Of a stretch of 64,000 nt of DNA, positions 1 through 7,974 are shown piece after piece. Position numbers and translations under genes: made by a program. This stretch comes from Qipengyuania gaetbuli (GTDB lineage Bacteria > Pseudomonadota > Alphaproteobacteria > Sphingomonadales > Sphingomonadaceae), in contig NZ_JAIVLR010000001.1 in the NCBI RefSeq assembly GCF_020524765.1, positions 1 through 64,000 on the forward strand, in the 5' to 3' direction. The notes below the pieces were generated by a model. It ran no database searches, was not told the DNA's origin, and saw only the letters and a program-made list of their open reading frames with translations. How positions within the stretch are numbered: position 1 is the first letter of the stretch; each line of letters opens with the position of its first letter.

Positions 1-56
1 ATCTCCGCCTCACGCAGCTTGGCGATGATCTCCTCCGGCTTGTGCTTTCTTGCCAT
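1..56 (-). CDS. IS3-family transposase OrfA, N-terminal fragment (window edge)
   Basis: The minus strand from base 56 encodes 18 residues beginning MARKHKPEEIIAKLREAE before the window ends. This is the characteristic N-terminus of the OrfA (IS511/IS407-type HTH) subunit of IS3-family transposases, where the helix-turn-helix follows and OrfB is normally made by programmed -1 frameshifting. A good ribosome site (GAAGGAGG) lies about ten bases upstream, just after the inverted repeat. The truncation is due to the window, so whether the full transposase is intact is unknown. Confidence 0.8.
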   Translation of the reverse strand, partial: MARKHKPEEIIAKLREAE

Positions 57-119
57 TCCATTCCTCCTTCGTGGCCATTTCTAAAATAGAAAATGGGCCA
101 CTCAGAAGGGGGCAGATCA
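1..119 (-). mobile_element. IS3-family insertion sequence, left part only, cut by window edge
   Basis: A transposase OrfA start is read leftward off the window edge, and the outer end of the element appears to be at position 119, where the minus strand begins TGATCTGCCCCC. IS3 elements normally start with TG and carry 20-40 bp terminal inverted repeats. The second end is outside the window, so neither the repeat nor a target duplication can be verified. Positions 71-102 form a near-perfect inverted repeat (GTGGCCATTTCTA against TAGAAAATGGGCCAC) directly upstream of the OrfA start. Hairpins placed like this in IS elements can block translation of transposase from transcripts that read in from outside. 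The element lies 22 bases beyond the stop codon of the neighbouring gene. Confidence 0.75.
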
Positions 120-140
120 CGGTTATGAACAAAAGAACAG

Positions 141-1316
141 TCACTTTGCCGAGGAGATTGTCAAAGGAGAAATGGCTCCCCTCAGAGCAGATTGACCGGA
201 CCACGCCCGCCCGAGAAGGGCGAGCTTAACGTACTGACAAGCCGATGGAACTTCACTGACTGAGAGTGATAATCCGCTTTGACGAAATCCCGCTTCCGAG
301 ATCGGTTCGTCGCTATCCGCACAAGTCACGACGATTTTTACATCGTTCGAGAGGCTGCTGGGGGAAATCCGATGCGATGCGGAGATGGAAAACGGAGTAT
401 CAGGGGCCTCTATAATCCGTTCGGCAAACTGCCCTCCATTTCCAGGCCGGATGTAAAGCTCGAGCTCCTCAGATTCTTGGCTTTTCTGCGCTCGAAAATC
501 AGCGGTGTCGATAAACCTCCAGTCGAAGGGCTCGAAGGTAGATACCCACCTCAAGACTTGTCTAGTCCTTCCGCCATGGGCCGTCTCGGATAGCTGGCGA
601 TATAAGGCGAAAGAGGCATCAAGATCACCCTCTGAGGCAAAATTGCGCAACAAGGCCTTGTCAAGCTCCTGGTCGCCAAATGACTGTCGCGAACGCAGTT
701 CGACAAGATTTTGAAGCGCCTCTGATTGTCCGATTGCATAACTGAGAAAACGTTGATGCCAAGGAGAAGACCCGTCGATTACTCGTGAAAATTCTTCTAC
801 CGCTCCATCTTGTATAAATACTCTTATCAAGACCGGAAAAAGTTCTGTAGACCTTGAAGGGCGAACACGGAGAATTTCGTCTATCGTGCCGACTGCACCT
901 GGGTAATTATCCGCCAAGACTTGCTCTTGAAGAACTAAACCTTGAAGGCTTGCCTCACGACGATTCAACCGCGAAGCGAGATTGACGATTTCAGTGCGCA
1001 GCCTTCCCTGAGCTTCAGCAAGCGCGAGAATTGCATGCGATTCCGGAGTGAGAGGCTCCCTCAAATAGGACGACCGGGCCCACACCTCCACGCTCCGCGC
1101 CGCTGCCTCCGGTTCCTTTGAAAACGCGACGGAAGATGCGAACGCATCGGAAGCAAAATTCTCTTGCGCCAAACCATTCAGCGGGAACAGGTTGGCTGCA
1201 GTTGCTGGCGCTTTGCTTGTCAAAGCTATCCCAGCAGACTGGAAGCCAAGCCCAGCAGCCAAGAGAACACATACAAGGCTAACAACGGAAAACCTGAAAG
1301 GTTTGGCGAGTTTCAT
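141..1316 (-). CDS. Exported helical-repeat protein of the EPS locus, function unknown
   Basis: The 391-residue product starts with a clear signal peptide: basic residues MKLAKPFR followed by a hydrophobic stretch to about residue 28. Export to the periplasm or outer membrane is therefore likely. The middle (about residues 60-250) is rich in Ala, Leu, Arg and Glu and reads like irregular TPR-type helical hairpins. The last 120 residues look more beta-rich and contain two cysteines. It follows the Wzc-like kinase by about 20 bases in the same direction, so it is probably co-transcribed as the last gene of the EPS export operon. Repeat proteins in such places often help assemble or secrete the polymer, but no specific role can be assigned. 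The stop is 22 bases from an IS end and the C-terminus appears natural. Confidence 0.7.
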   Translation of the reverse strand: MKLAKPFRFSVVSLVCVLLAAGLGFQSAGIALTSKAPATAANLFPLNGLAQENFASDAFASSVAFSKEPEAAARSVEVWARSSYLREPLTPESHAILALAEAQGRLRTEIVNLASRLNRREASLQGLVLQEQVLADNYPGAVGTIDEILRVRPSRSTELFPVLIRVFIQDGAVEEFSRVIDGSSPWHQRFLSYAIGQSEALQNLVELRSRQSFGDQELDKALLRNFASEGDLDASFALYRQLSETAHGGRTRQVLRWVSTFEPFDWRFIDTADFRAQKSQESEELELYIRPGNGGQFAERIIEAPDTPFSISASHRISPSSLSNDVKIVVTCADSDEPISEAGFRQSGLSLSVSEVPSACQYVKLALLGRAWSGQSALRGAISPLTISSAK

Positions 1317-1336
1317 GAATGGGACCTAGCCTGTCT

Positions 1337-3475
1337 TTATGCCTTTTCAACTTTTCCACTCTCGCCGTAGCCGTAGCCGTAGCCGTAGCCGTAGCCGTAA
1401 CCGTATGCGGAATTCTTTTGGCTCACCTTGGTCACGACCGCGCCGTACACCTGGGCGCCGGATCGCATCAGCCGACCAAGTGCATTTTCGATGCCACGGA
1501 GCTTGATCCGTTCAGTCTCAATCACAAATATTACCCCGTCCACGGCTTTGGACATTTCAATAGCATCTGCCAGCGCGAGCATCGGTGCGCCATCGATCAG
1601 CACCTGATCATATGAGCCTCTAGCTGCCTCGATGATTTGTGCAAACCGCTCTCCCGCCAGAAGCTCTACCGGGTTGGGCGGAGTATGCCCCATGGGAAGC
1701 ATATCAAACCCAAACTCACTGAGGGTTATAATTTGCGACGCCAAATCAGATTTCTGGTTGGTTAGCAGCGCAGTTAGGCCGCCCTTGTCGTAATCCTCAA
1801 TTCCGAGAGTATTCCGAAGTTTGGAGTTCCGAAGATCGGCATCGATGAGCAGTGTACGCTTACCCAATTGGGCGAAGCTCGCAGCCGTTCCTAACGTTGA
1901 AATACTTTTTCCTTCTGCCGGGACAGATGAAGTGAACATCAACACTTGTGGCGCACCCTGAGGGGTGAGGAAGTTTATATTCGTCCTTACTGTAGTGTAC
2001 GCTTCGCTAATCTCAGAAGATCGCTCTGCGACCTTGTCAGCCATTTGCCCGTCGTCATTACGTGGAATGGCGCCCAGGAGAGGTATGCCAAGTCGCCTTC
2101 GGACATCTTCTGGATCTTGCAAGGTCTGGCTGAGCGCAACGCGCAGATATACCAAGCCCCCAGCGATAACTAAACTACCCACTATGGCAATCAGGAGGTT
2201 CTGAATTAGCGACGGCGCATAAGGCTTATCGGGCGCTTCCGCCAGATCGATGATCTGGATATTATTTTGTCCAGCGCCAGACGCCTCGAGCTCCTTGAAG
2301 CGTTGTAACAATGCAGCATAAATCTCACGGTTTGTATCGACTTCGCGCTTGAGGATACCATAGCTAATGCCCTGCCCTTGCTGACCCAAAAAGCGCCGCT
2401 TGGCCTCTTCCAATTGTCCGCGCAGTTCAGCCTCCCTGACGCGAGCCCCTTGAAGCGATGCACGAGCGCCGTTCGAAATTGCAGAATTCAATGAGGTTAC
2501 TTCAGCCTGCTTTTCCACGACCTCCGGATATTCCGGACCATAGTTGGATCGCAGCACCGCAAGCTCTGCTTTCGCCTCACTCAGTTTCGTAAGAAGTTCG
2601 TTACGAGGATCATTCCCAGCAAACTCACCCGCCACTACCGCAGCCTGCGCACTGACTCGATCAGCCACTGCCTCGGCAAGCGCTGTATTCAGAGCCTGCA
2701 AATCGGCACCAACAAGTGTTTGCCCAGCGCTCTCAGCTCCGGAATCCTCTCCCGAATTGAGCACGAGAATTTCGTTTGCATTCGCGTATTCAACGAGCTC
2801 TCGCTCAGACTGCGCCAACCGGTCTCTGAGTTCAGCGATTTGACTTTGCAGGAAATCGCGGGCCTCAATGTTAGCCCCGAAACGTTTCTCGTAATTGGCG
2901 GCCACGAACTCCTGCGCCCATAAATTCGTAATCTCCGCCGAAACAGTAGGACTTGGGCTGGAGAACCTCACATCAACCAGACTTGACTGGGTAATAGGGT
3001 CGATACTGATGTTTTCCAGGAGCGCCCTTTCGATTGAACGATTGAGATCTAAATCCTCATCAAAATCGAAGGCTTCCAAAAATTCTTGATCTCGGGACAA
3101 GTTGCCCGCTTCCAGCACGCGTTTAGCCATGAACTGCGAGACCAATAGCTCGTACTGAGTGTTGAGATACTGCAACTCCGAGACCAGTCCGTCTGAGTCG
3201 AGAGAATCCAAATTAGTGACATCGGCCGTAACCTGCGACACCTCCAACCGTGACTTAGCCATGTATACAGGTGTGGCGAGGAGAGTAACCAAGACGCCAA
3301 GCAAAACGCCCAGCGCGATTATCCCGGCAAGCCAATACTTTAAATCGAGCGCCTCATGCCAGTAGCGCTCTAGGTCCAACGCGAAGGAGGCGTTATCACC
3401 GATTTCGTTATCGGAGGCCTGAACCTTGGCATTCTGCTCCAACACCCCAGGCGCTGCGAAATCAACTTTGTTCAT
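1337..3475 (-). CDS. Wzc/ExoP-like polysaccharide co-polymerase and tyrosine autokinase
   Basis: The 712-residue product has the full domain order of a proteobacterial BY-kinase. It has a Wzz domain with a first membrane segment at about 48-70, a long periplasmic coiled-coil and GNVR part (about 75-420), a second membrane segment at about 424-446, and a cytoplasmic CpsD/CapB-type ATPase. The ATPase shows Walker A SVPAEGKS (516-524), Walker A' LLIDADLR (542-549) and Walker B VLIDGAPM (625-632). The C-terminus carries seven consecutive YG dipeptides (691-704), which is the expected tyrosine cluster for autophosphorylation. Such proteins control chain length and export with a Wza channel at the inner membrane. 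The start overlaps the stop of the Wza-like gene by four bases (ATGA), indicating translational coupling. Confidence 0.93.
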   Translation of the reverse strand: MNKVDFAAPGVLEQNAKVQASDNEIGDNASFALDLERYWHEALDLKYWLAGIIALGVLLGVLVTLLATPVYMAKSRLEVSQVTADVTNLDSLDSDGLVSELQYLNTQYELLVSQFMAKRVLEAGNLSRDQEFLEAFDFDEDLDLNRSIERALLENISIDPITQSSLVDVRFSSPSPTVSAEITNLWAQEFVAANYEKRFGANIEARDFLQSQIAELRDRLAQSERELVEYANANEILVLNSGEDSGAESAGQTLVGADLQALNTALAEAVADRVSAQAAVVAGEFAGNDPRNELLTKLSEAKAELAVLRSNYGPEYPEVVEKQAEVTSLNSAISNGARASLQGARVREAELRGQLEEAKRRFLGQQGQGISYGILKREVDTNREIYAALLQRFKELEASGAGQNNIQIIDLAEAPDKPYAPSLIQNLLIAIVGSLVIAGGLVYLRVALSQTLQDPEDVRRRLGIPLLGAIPRNDDGQMADKVAERSSEISEAYTTVRTNINFLTPQGAPQVLMFTSSVPAEGKSISTLGTAASFAQLGKRTLLIDADLRNSKLRNTLGIEDYDKGGLTALLTNQKSDLASQIITLSEFGFDMLPMGHTPPNPVELLAGERFAQIIEAARGSYDQVLIDGAPMLALADAIEMSKAVDGVIFVIETERIKLRGIENALGRLMRSGAQVYGAVVTKVSQKNSAYGYGYGYGYGYGYGESGKVEKA
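1364..1405. repeat. Hexanucleotide tandem repeat (6 perfect GCCGTA plus 1 ACCGTA)
   Basis: Seven adjacent 6-base units lie inside the 3' end of the tyrosine kinase gene. On the coding strand each reads TACGG(C/T), giving Tyr-Gly seven times. Because the unit is six bases, slippage during replication would change the number of tyrosines by whole YG steps without breaking the frame. The six rightward units are identical to the base, which suggests recent expansion rather than old conserved coding sequence. Confidence 0.95.
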
Positions 3476-4197
3476 CGCCCAATCCTATCGATCAAAATTG
3501 CTGAGGTCGAAAGCAAGGGCGCAAAGCGCAAAATATTATCAAGTCGTCTCCTTGCGGGAGAATCCCCCACGATGACAATGTCATTGGGATAAAGTGTTGG
3601 ATCGGCATAATTACCGCGCTGAATAGCTTGGATGTTATAGGCCCCTATGTAGCGCTGGCCCGCAACTGTGCGCAAAACCAGAACATCCTGCAAATCAGCG
3701 TATTCCGCAAGCCCACCAGCCTGGTTCACAACTCGCAATAGTGATTGCCTAACGGGGACAGGGTACTCTCCCGGCTTATTTACCTGCCCGCCCACCGAAA
3801 CTGTTCGTGGCGGAAGCTCGCTGGGCAATACACGCACTTCAGGATTCAGAAGATACGTTCCCCGTAAGGAATTAGCAATCAAGTCCGCTGCCTCGTTGGG
3901 CGCAAGACCGTCTATCTCAAGTACACCCAGCAAAGGGAAAGAAATGCGCCCAAGCCCATCGGTGAGGTATGTACCGCTCAGCCGCTCTGCACCAACAACT
4001 TCAATTTCCAAAGACTCTTGGGGACCTATGACATATAGGTTCTCAATTTGCGGCGCAGGCAATTCTTCAAGCTGCGCTATTTCAATCCCCGGCGCGTTAC
4101 CGTAGGTACGGTCGGTCGCGCACCCTGACAACGCGATAGCGGCCGCTAGGCCGGCAAAACCCGTTCTCAATTCTCTCACAACACGTATTCTTTTCAT
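3472..4197 (-). CDS. Wza-like polysaccharide export lipoprotein
   Basis: The 241-residue product begins with a lipoprotein signal peptide: basic start, hydrophobic core and lipobox LSGC with the lipidated cysteine at about residue 26. A Poly_export domain follows (about 55-130, with phrases such as IGPQESLEIEVVG), then an SLBB-type domain (about 133-215, RTVSVGGQVNKPGEYPV). This is the outer-membrane polysaccharide export family that forms the Wza channel. It is shorter than E. coli Wza (about 380 residues) and like the short alphaproteobacterial members of the family. The gene lies directly upstream of the Wzc-like kinase and overlaps it by four bases, the usual export pair. No strong ribosome site is visible. 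Confidence 0.92.
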   Translation of the reverse strand: MKRIRVVRELRTGFAGLAAAIALSGCATDRTYGNAPGIEIAQLEELPAPQIENLYVIGPQESLEIEVVGAERLSGTYLTDGLGRISFPLLGVLEIDGLAPNEAADLIANSLRGTYLLNPEVRVLPSELPPRTVSVGGQVNKPGEYPVPVRQSLLRVVNQAGGLAEYADLQDVLVLRTVAGQRYIGAYNIQAIQRGNYADPTLYPNDIVIVGDSPARRRLDNILRFAPLLSTSAILIDRIGR

Positions 4198-4267
4198 GCT
4201 GGGCGCATTAGCGCATTTCTGACGCCGAGAAAGTCAGTTTATCGCTCAGAAGGATTGTCCCGGCGAT

Positions 4268-5674
4268 TCATGTGTCTTCCGCGTCACGATAATCGCGCGA
4301 GAGAGCCAGCAGGAGCCAAATCAGGACAAGCTGAAAGATTGGCGTTCTCAAGGGATAGTCCACTAGCGACGCTGCGCCGATTATGCTGAATATGCTGATC
4401 CAGAAAATTCCTAAAAAAGGCCCCGCTCGGCCACGAAATATTCTCAATATGGATTTTACCAGCCACACAGTCAATCCAGCCAACAAGGCCCCCGCCATAA
4501 CCCCGCCTTCAATGACGAATTGCAACCAGTCATTGTGGGCTTGGTTCACATACTGTGGCATCAAAAGTTCCGATGGCTCGTAGATGTGGTAAACTTGTTC
4601 AAAGGAGCCGAACCCTGAACCGACCAACCAGTGTGTCGAGAGCATCTCGGAAATGATGGGCAGAATCGACCAGCGCAAATCTGCAAAACTGTCTTTCGCT
4701 AGGATATCGCTGAAGGCGGGTGCCCGGCCAAGGGCGATAAAAGCAAAAATGGTCAAGGACAAAACCAAGAGCGGCAGAGCCGCGACCAGGTAGGGGCGCC
4801 GCTCGCTCAACCGACTAAGTTGATCAGAAGTAGATTTTCCACTCCATCGAGCTGGCGACACGCCAATCATTCCTACTGAGGTGAGTGCTGCCCCCAAGCA
4901 TGCGACAAACCCCGCACGCGATCCACTAACCAAAGCTACGAAGACTATAAAGAAGAAGGAAGCGGGGTAGAATATGCTCAACCATCTCGCGCTCCGATGC
5001 ATTCGCGTTTCTATGCCAAGCCTCGCGACGACCAGCAGCGAGCAAGCAGCGAAGACTGCCGAGTGGTTCTCATTGGCAAAAATGCCGACTGCCGAGCCCC
5101 AATTGGTAAGTTCGTAAAAATAGAGGGGGCTGGACCGTCCCGAGATCACTTGCAGTAATCCCAGCGCTGCATTCAAAATTCCCAGTCCAGCAATAATTCG
5201 AAGTAGATCCTGGGCCCTTGCTCTAAGGGCAATCGCCATCAGGAGTCCTGCCGCGGGAACGACTAAGCTGCCGAGGGCATTCCATGTTCGCATAGGGGTC
5301 AAGGAGAGCGGGCGCCAGACATCGGCGTACCCCCACGCGCGGTCCAGTTGTTCGATAGCATTTCGGCCAGCCAATGCGTGCCAGATATCCGGAGGCAGCG
5401 GAACGAGCTGCAGCCCAACGAGCATCACGAATAGAACAAAGAGAGAGACGAGCGCCGCCTCTCGCTTAAGGTCATGCCATGCGAGATAATAAAGCGCAGG
5501 GATTAGAAGCAAGCCCGACAAGGCGCGCAGTGGTACGATTTGGATCGCATCATACCTTGAAGCCCCCCCGAAGAAGGCCGCCACAGCGGCGACGAGCACT
5601 AACAAGATCCACCCCTTGGATGACTGAATTTCAAACGGTCTGTAAGGGGAGCGGCGGCTGGAGCCCTTGGCCAT
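4268..5674 (-). CDS. O-antigen ligase/polymerase family membrane protein (Wzy_C)
   Basis: The 468-residue protein has about ten to twelve hydrophobic segments. It carries two features of the Wzy_C (WaaL/Wzy) superfamily: the motif IFANENHSAVF before a membrane segment, and a large periplasmic loop with GSGFGSFEQVYH followed by QAHNDWLQ. These proteins move or polymerise polyprenyl-linked glycans on the outer face of the inner membrane. It is read in the same direction as the Wza and Wzc genes, about 70 bases upstream of them. A second polymerase-like gene exists at 10-11 kb, so this one may be the ligase or act on another glycan. The sequence does not show which. Confidence 0.88.
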   Translation of the reverse strand: MAKGSSRRSPYRPFEIQSSKGWILLVLVAAVAAFFGGASRYDAIQIVPLRALSGLLLIPALYYLAWHDLKREAALVSLFVLFVMLVGLQLVPLPPDIWHALAGRNAIEQLDRAWGYADVWRPLSLTPMRTWNALGSLVVPAAGLLMAIALRARAQDLLRIIAGLGILNAALGLLQVISGRSSPLYFYELTNWGSAVGIFANENHSAVFAACSLLVVARLGIETRMHRSARWLSIFYPASFFFIVFVALVSGSRAGFVACLGAALTSVGMIGVSPARWSGKSTSDQLSRLSERRPYLVAALPLLVLSLTIFAFIALGRAPAFSDILAKDSFADLRWSILPIISEMLSTHWLVGSGFGSFEQVYHIYEPSELLMPQYVNQAHNDWLQFVIEGGVMAGALLAGLTVWLVKSILRIFRGRAGPFLGIFWISIFSIIGAASLVDYPLRTPIFQLVLIWLLLALSRDYRDAEDT

Positions 5675-5824
5675 CAGATACTATTGACCTTTGCAATCTC
5701 AATGGTGCAGAAAATTTAGTGGGCTGCCTCTGAAGGGAATACCAACTGATTGCAAGCCCGCGGCGGCATGAACCGGGACAGCTTGCGCGAGGACAGCTAA
5801 AACCCAACATCTTATGTACGGCGG

Positions 5825-5839
5825 TGCACTTTAAGTGCA
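5825..5839. promoter_or_regulatory. 15-bp perfect palindrome upstream of recombinase gene
   Basis: TGCACTTTAAGTGCA is a 7-1-7 inverted repeat that ends five bases before the ATG of the tyrosine recombinase pseudogene, and a further TGCAC follows at 5847-5851. It may be an operator, a recombinase core site, or chance. No second copy was found after the recombinase gene, so an attachment-site role is not supported. Confidence 0.4.
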
Positions 5840-5844
5840 GTTAT

Positions 5845-6782
5845 ATGCACCAAATACGCATTTATCCTAGCCGCGACTGGCGCTCCGAATTCAGGCGCCT
5901 TGAGGGCGCCTATGCGCCATCAACAATGCGCAGTTACCGCGCCGATGTCGAGGCTTTCGAAAACTGGTGCGTGGAGAACGGTATCATCCAACCCTTCCCC
6001 GCCTCCGTCGAAACCGTCTGCCGATTCCTCGAAGACCAGGGGGAGACCAAGGCCCCGTCAACCATCCAGCGCCGGCTCTATGCGATCCGCAAGGTCCACC
6101 GCTTGATCAGGCTTCCCGACCCGACCTATGACGAGGACATCAATCTCGCCATGCGCAAGGTCCGGCGCCAAAAATCCATTCGCCCGCGCCAGGCCAAGGG
6201 ACTGACGCGCGACTATCTCGAGATTTTCCTGGAAAGCGAGCCCGATACCCCGTGGGGCCTGCGCAATAGCGCGATGCTGGCGCTTGGCTATGAATTGCTC
6301 ACGCGGCGATCTGAACTGATCGCGCTGCGCAATCAGGATATCACCGAGCGGGCAGATGGCACGCTGAGAGTGCTGATCCGTCGAAGCAAGGCCGATCCCT
6401 ACGGCCAGGGGCGTATCGCTTTCACATCAAAGCGCACGGCCGACTTGCTTCGGGAATGGCTTTCCCGCCGCGGCCCAGAAATCGAGTGGCTGTTCTGCCC
6501 GATCTACCAGGGCAAGGCGATCGCTGTCTCGAGACAACGACAGTGCGACGGGTGATCAAGGAAGCGGCGCAGCGCTGCGGCCTGCGCGCGGACCAGGTCG
6601 CATCCTTCAGCGGCCATTCGATGCGAGTGGGCGCTGCGCAGGACTTGTTGAAGCGGGGGTTTGATACAGCCGCCATTATGCGCGCGGGCGGCTGGAAATC
6701 AGTGAATGTGCTCGCCCGCTATCTGGAAATGGCTGAGCACAACGTTTGGCAAGGATCTGGATCGAGGCAGGCTTCTTGGTAA
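5845..6782 (+). pseudogene. Tyrosine recombinase/integrase, broken by a frameshift
   Basis: The first part (5845-6555) encodes an N-terminal SAM-like core-binding domain (WRSEFRRLEGAYAPSTMRSY onward) and the first half of the catalytic domain, with the box I arginine in LLTRRSELIALR and a lysine in IRRSKAD. The rest is in another frame (about 6528-6782) and supplies box II GHSMRVGAAQ, GGWKS and the tyrosine of ARYLEMAEHN. The two halves join around 6520-6545, consistent with loss of one base or gain of two. All catalytic residues are still recognisable, so the break is recent or is a sequence error. It is the only plus-strand gene in this block. It is also more GC-rich than its neighbours, and no matching attachment repeats were seen around it. 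Confidence 0.85.
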
Positions 6783-6876
6783 GAGAGGGCGCTCCCCGCC
6801 AACAAGTGAAAACTAGGGAGCTGAGTTCGGCAAACATCACACAAATATATTCGTATGCTGAAGTCGCTCAAATTCG

Positions 6877-7974
6877 CTAAGGTTTAGTTTCACGATTTAG
6901 CACTTCCTCGTAGACTTCGAGGAATCGTGCGCTCATCAATTCGCGCGAGAACTCTTTTTCGAAGCGAGCCCGGGCACTCTCGCCCAATCTAAAAATCTCC
7001 TCTGAATCAGCCAGAAGGAAATCCAGAACTTCAGCCAACGCCTTCGGATCTTCAACTGGCACGTTTATACCACTAGAATTCACCCAAGGCACTCCGCTGC
7101 CAGGAATGTCAGTAGCGATGATAGCTCGTCCTGCACGCATGGCTTCCAGGAGGACGACTCCGAAGGCCTCCAGTCGATTGACCGAGGGCAAGCAGAACAC
7201 AGCCGCTCCCGCAAACTGCTCTTGCAGCCGCGCCTCATCCACACGCCCCATGAATGTTACTCGGTTTGATATTGCAAGGCGTTGAGCCTGCTTCTTTAGT
7301 GCAGTCTCTTGCGGTCCGACACCAACTATGCGGAATTCCGCGTCGCTCTCGACCCTTGAGATAGCGTCCAGTAGCACGCTTAGCCCTTTGTAGGGAACCA
7401 GCCTGCCGACAAAAAGCACGTAAGGGCGCTGTACACTCTTGGACTCCGGTGGATTTTCAAGATCAGCAATGCCGATAGGTATCACCTTGATGCGATCAGA
7501 GAAGGGGGCGAGCGCCGCAGAGGTATCGCCATACGCCTTGGTTGTCACAACCACTAGGCTAGCGCGACGAAGCATGGCCCTTTCAATTGGGCGCACAAGG
7601 CGCCCCATGATTCCTTTTCCTGCAATATCAGCGTGCCAATGAACTATTGCGGGTGTGTGACGTGGGAGCAGACAAACTGCCAGTGCCGCCAATACGTTGG
7701 GTGTATGGACGTGAACTAGGTCGGCATCTTGCCCCGCGCGTATGCAGGCTTGAACATAACTGAGAGCAAGCGGTTGTGAAACTTTCTCAGCCCACACTCT
7801 AATCCGCCGAAGGGTCAGCCGCCCCTTGCGCTCCATGCAAGCGGCGCCACGGGTGAAGCAAACTACGTCTACATTGTGGCCCTTGGCAGCGTGATCTTCG
7901 GCCAAGGCCTCCGTGACGCTTTCAATACCGCCGTATTCAGGCGGATAATACTTCCCGAAATGAACAATTTTCAT
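6877..7974 (-). CDS. GT4-family glycosyltransferase
   Basis: The 365-residue product is a GT-B fold retaining glycosyltransferase. The N-terminal GT4 acceptor domain begins MKIVHFGKYYPPEYGGIE, a start typical of WcaL/WbpY-like enzymes. The C-terminal domain has FVGRLVPYKG (about 195-205) and the donor-binding E-x7-E motif in EAFGVVLLEAM. It would transfer a hexose or related sugar from a nucleotide-sugar donor to the lipid-linked repeat unit at the cytoplasmic face of the membrane. Its ATG overlaps the stop of the flippase gene by four bases. It is the last gene of the long glycan operon before the broken recombinase. Donor and acceptor cannot be read from sequence. Confidence 0.9.
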   Translation of the reverse strand: MKIVHFGKYYPPEYGGIESVTEALAEDHAAKGHNVDVVCFTRGAACMERKGRLTLRRIRVWAEKVSQPLALSYVQACIRAGQDADLVHVHTPNVLAALAVCLLPRHTPAIVHWHADIAGKGIMGRLVRPIERAMLRRASLVVVTTKAYGDTSAALAPFSDRIKVIPIGIADLENPPESKSVQRPYVLFVGRLVPYKGLSVLLDAISRVESDAEFRIVGVGPQETALKKQAQRLAISNRVTFMGRVDEARLQEQFAGAAVFCLPSVNRLEAFGVVLLEAMRAGRAIIATDIPGSGVPWVNSSGINVPVEDPKALAEVLDFLLADSEEIFRLGESARARFEKEFSRELMSARFLEVYEEVLNRETKP

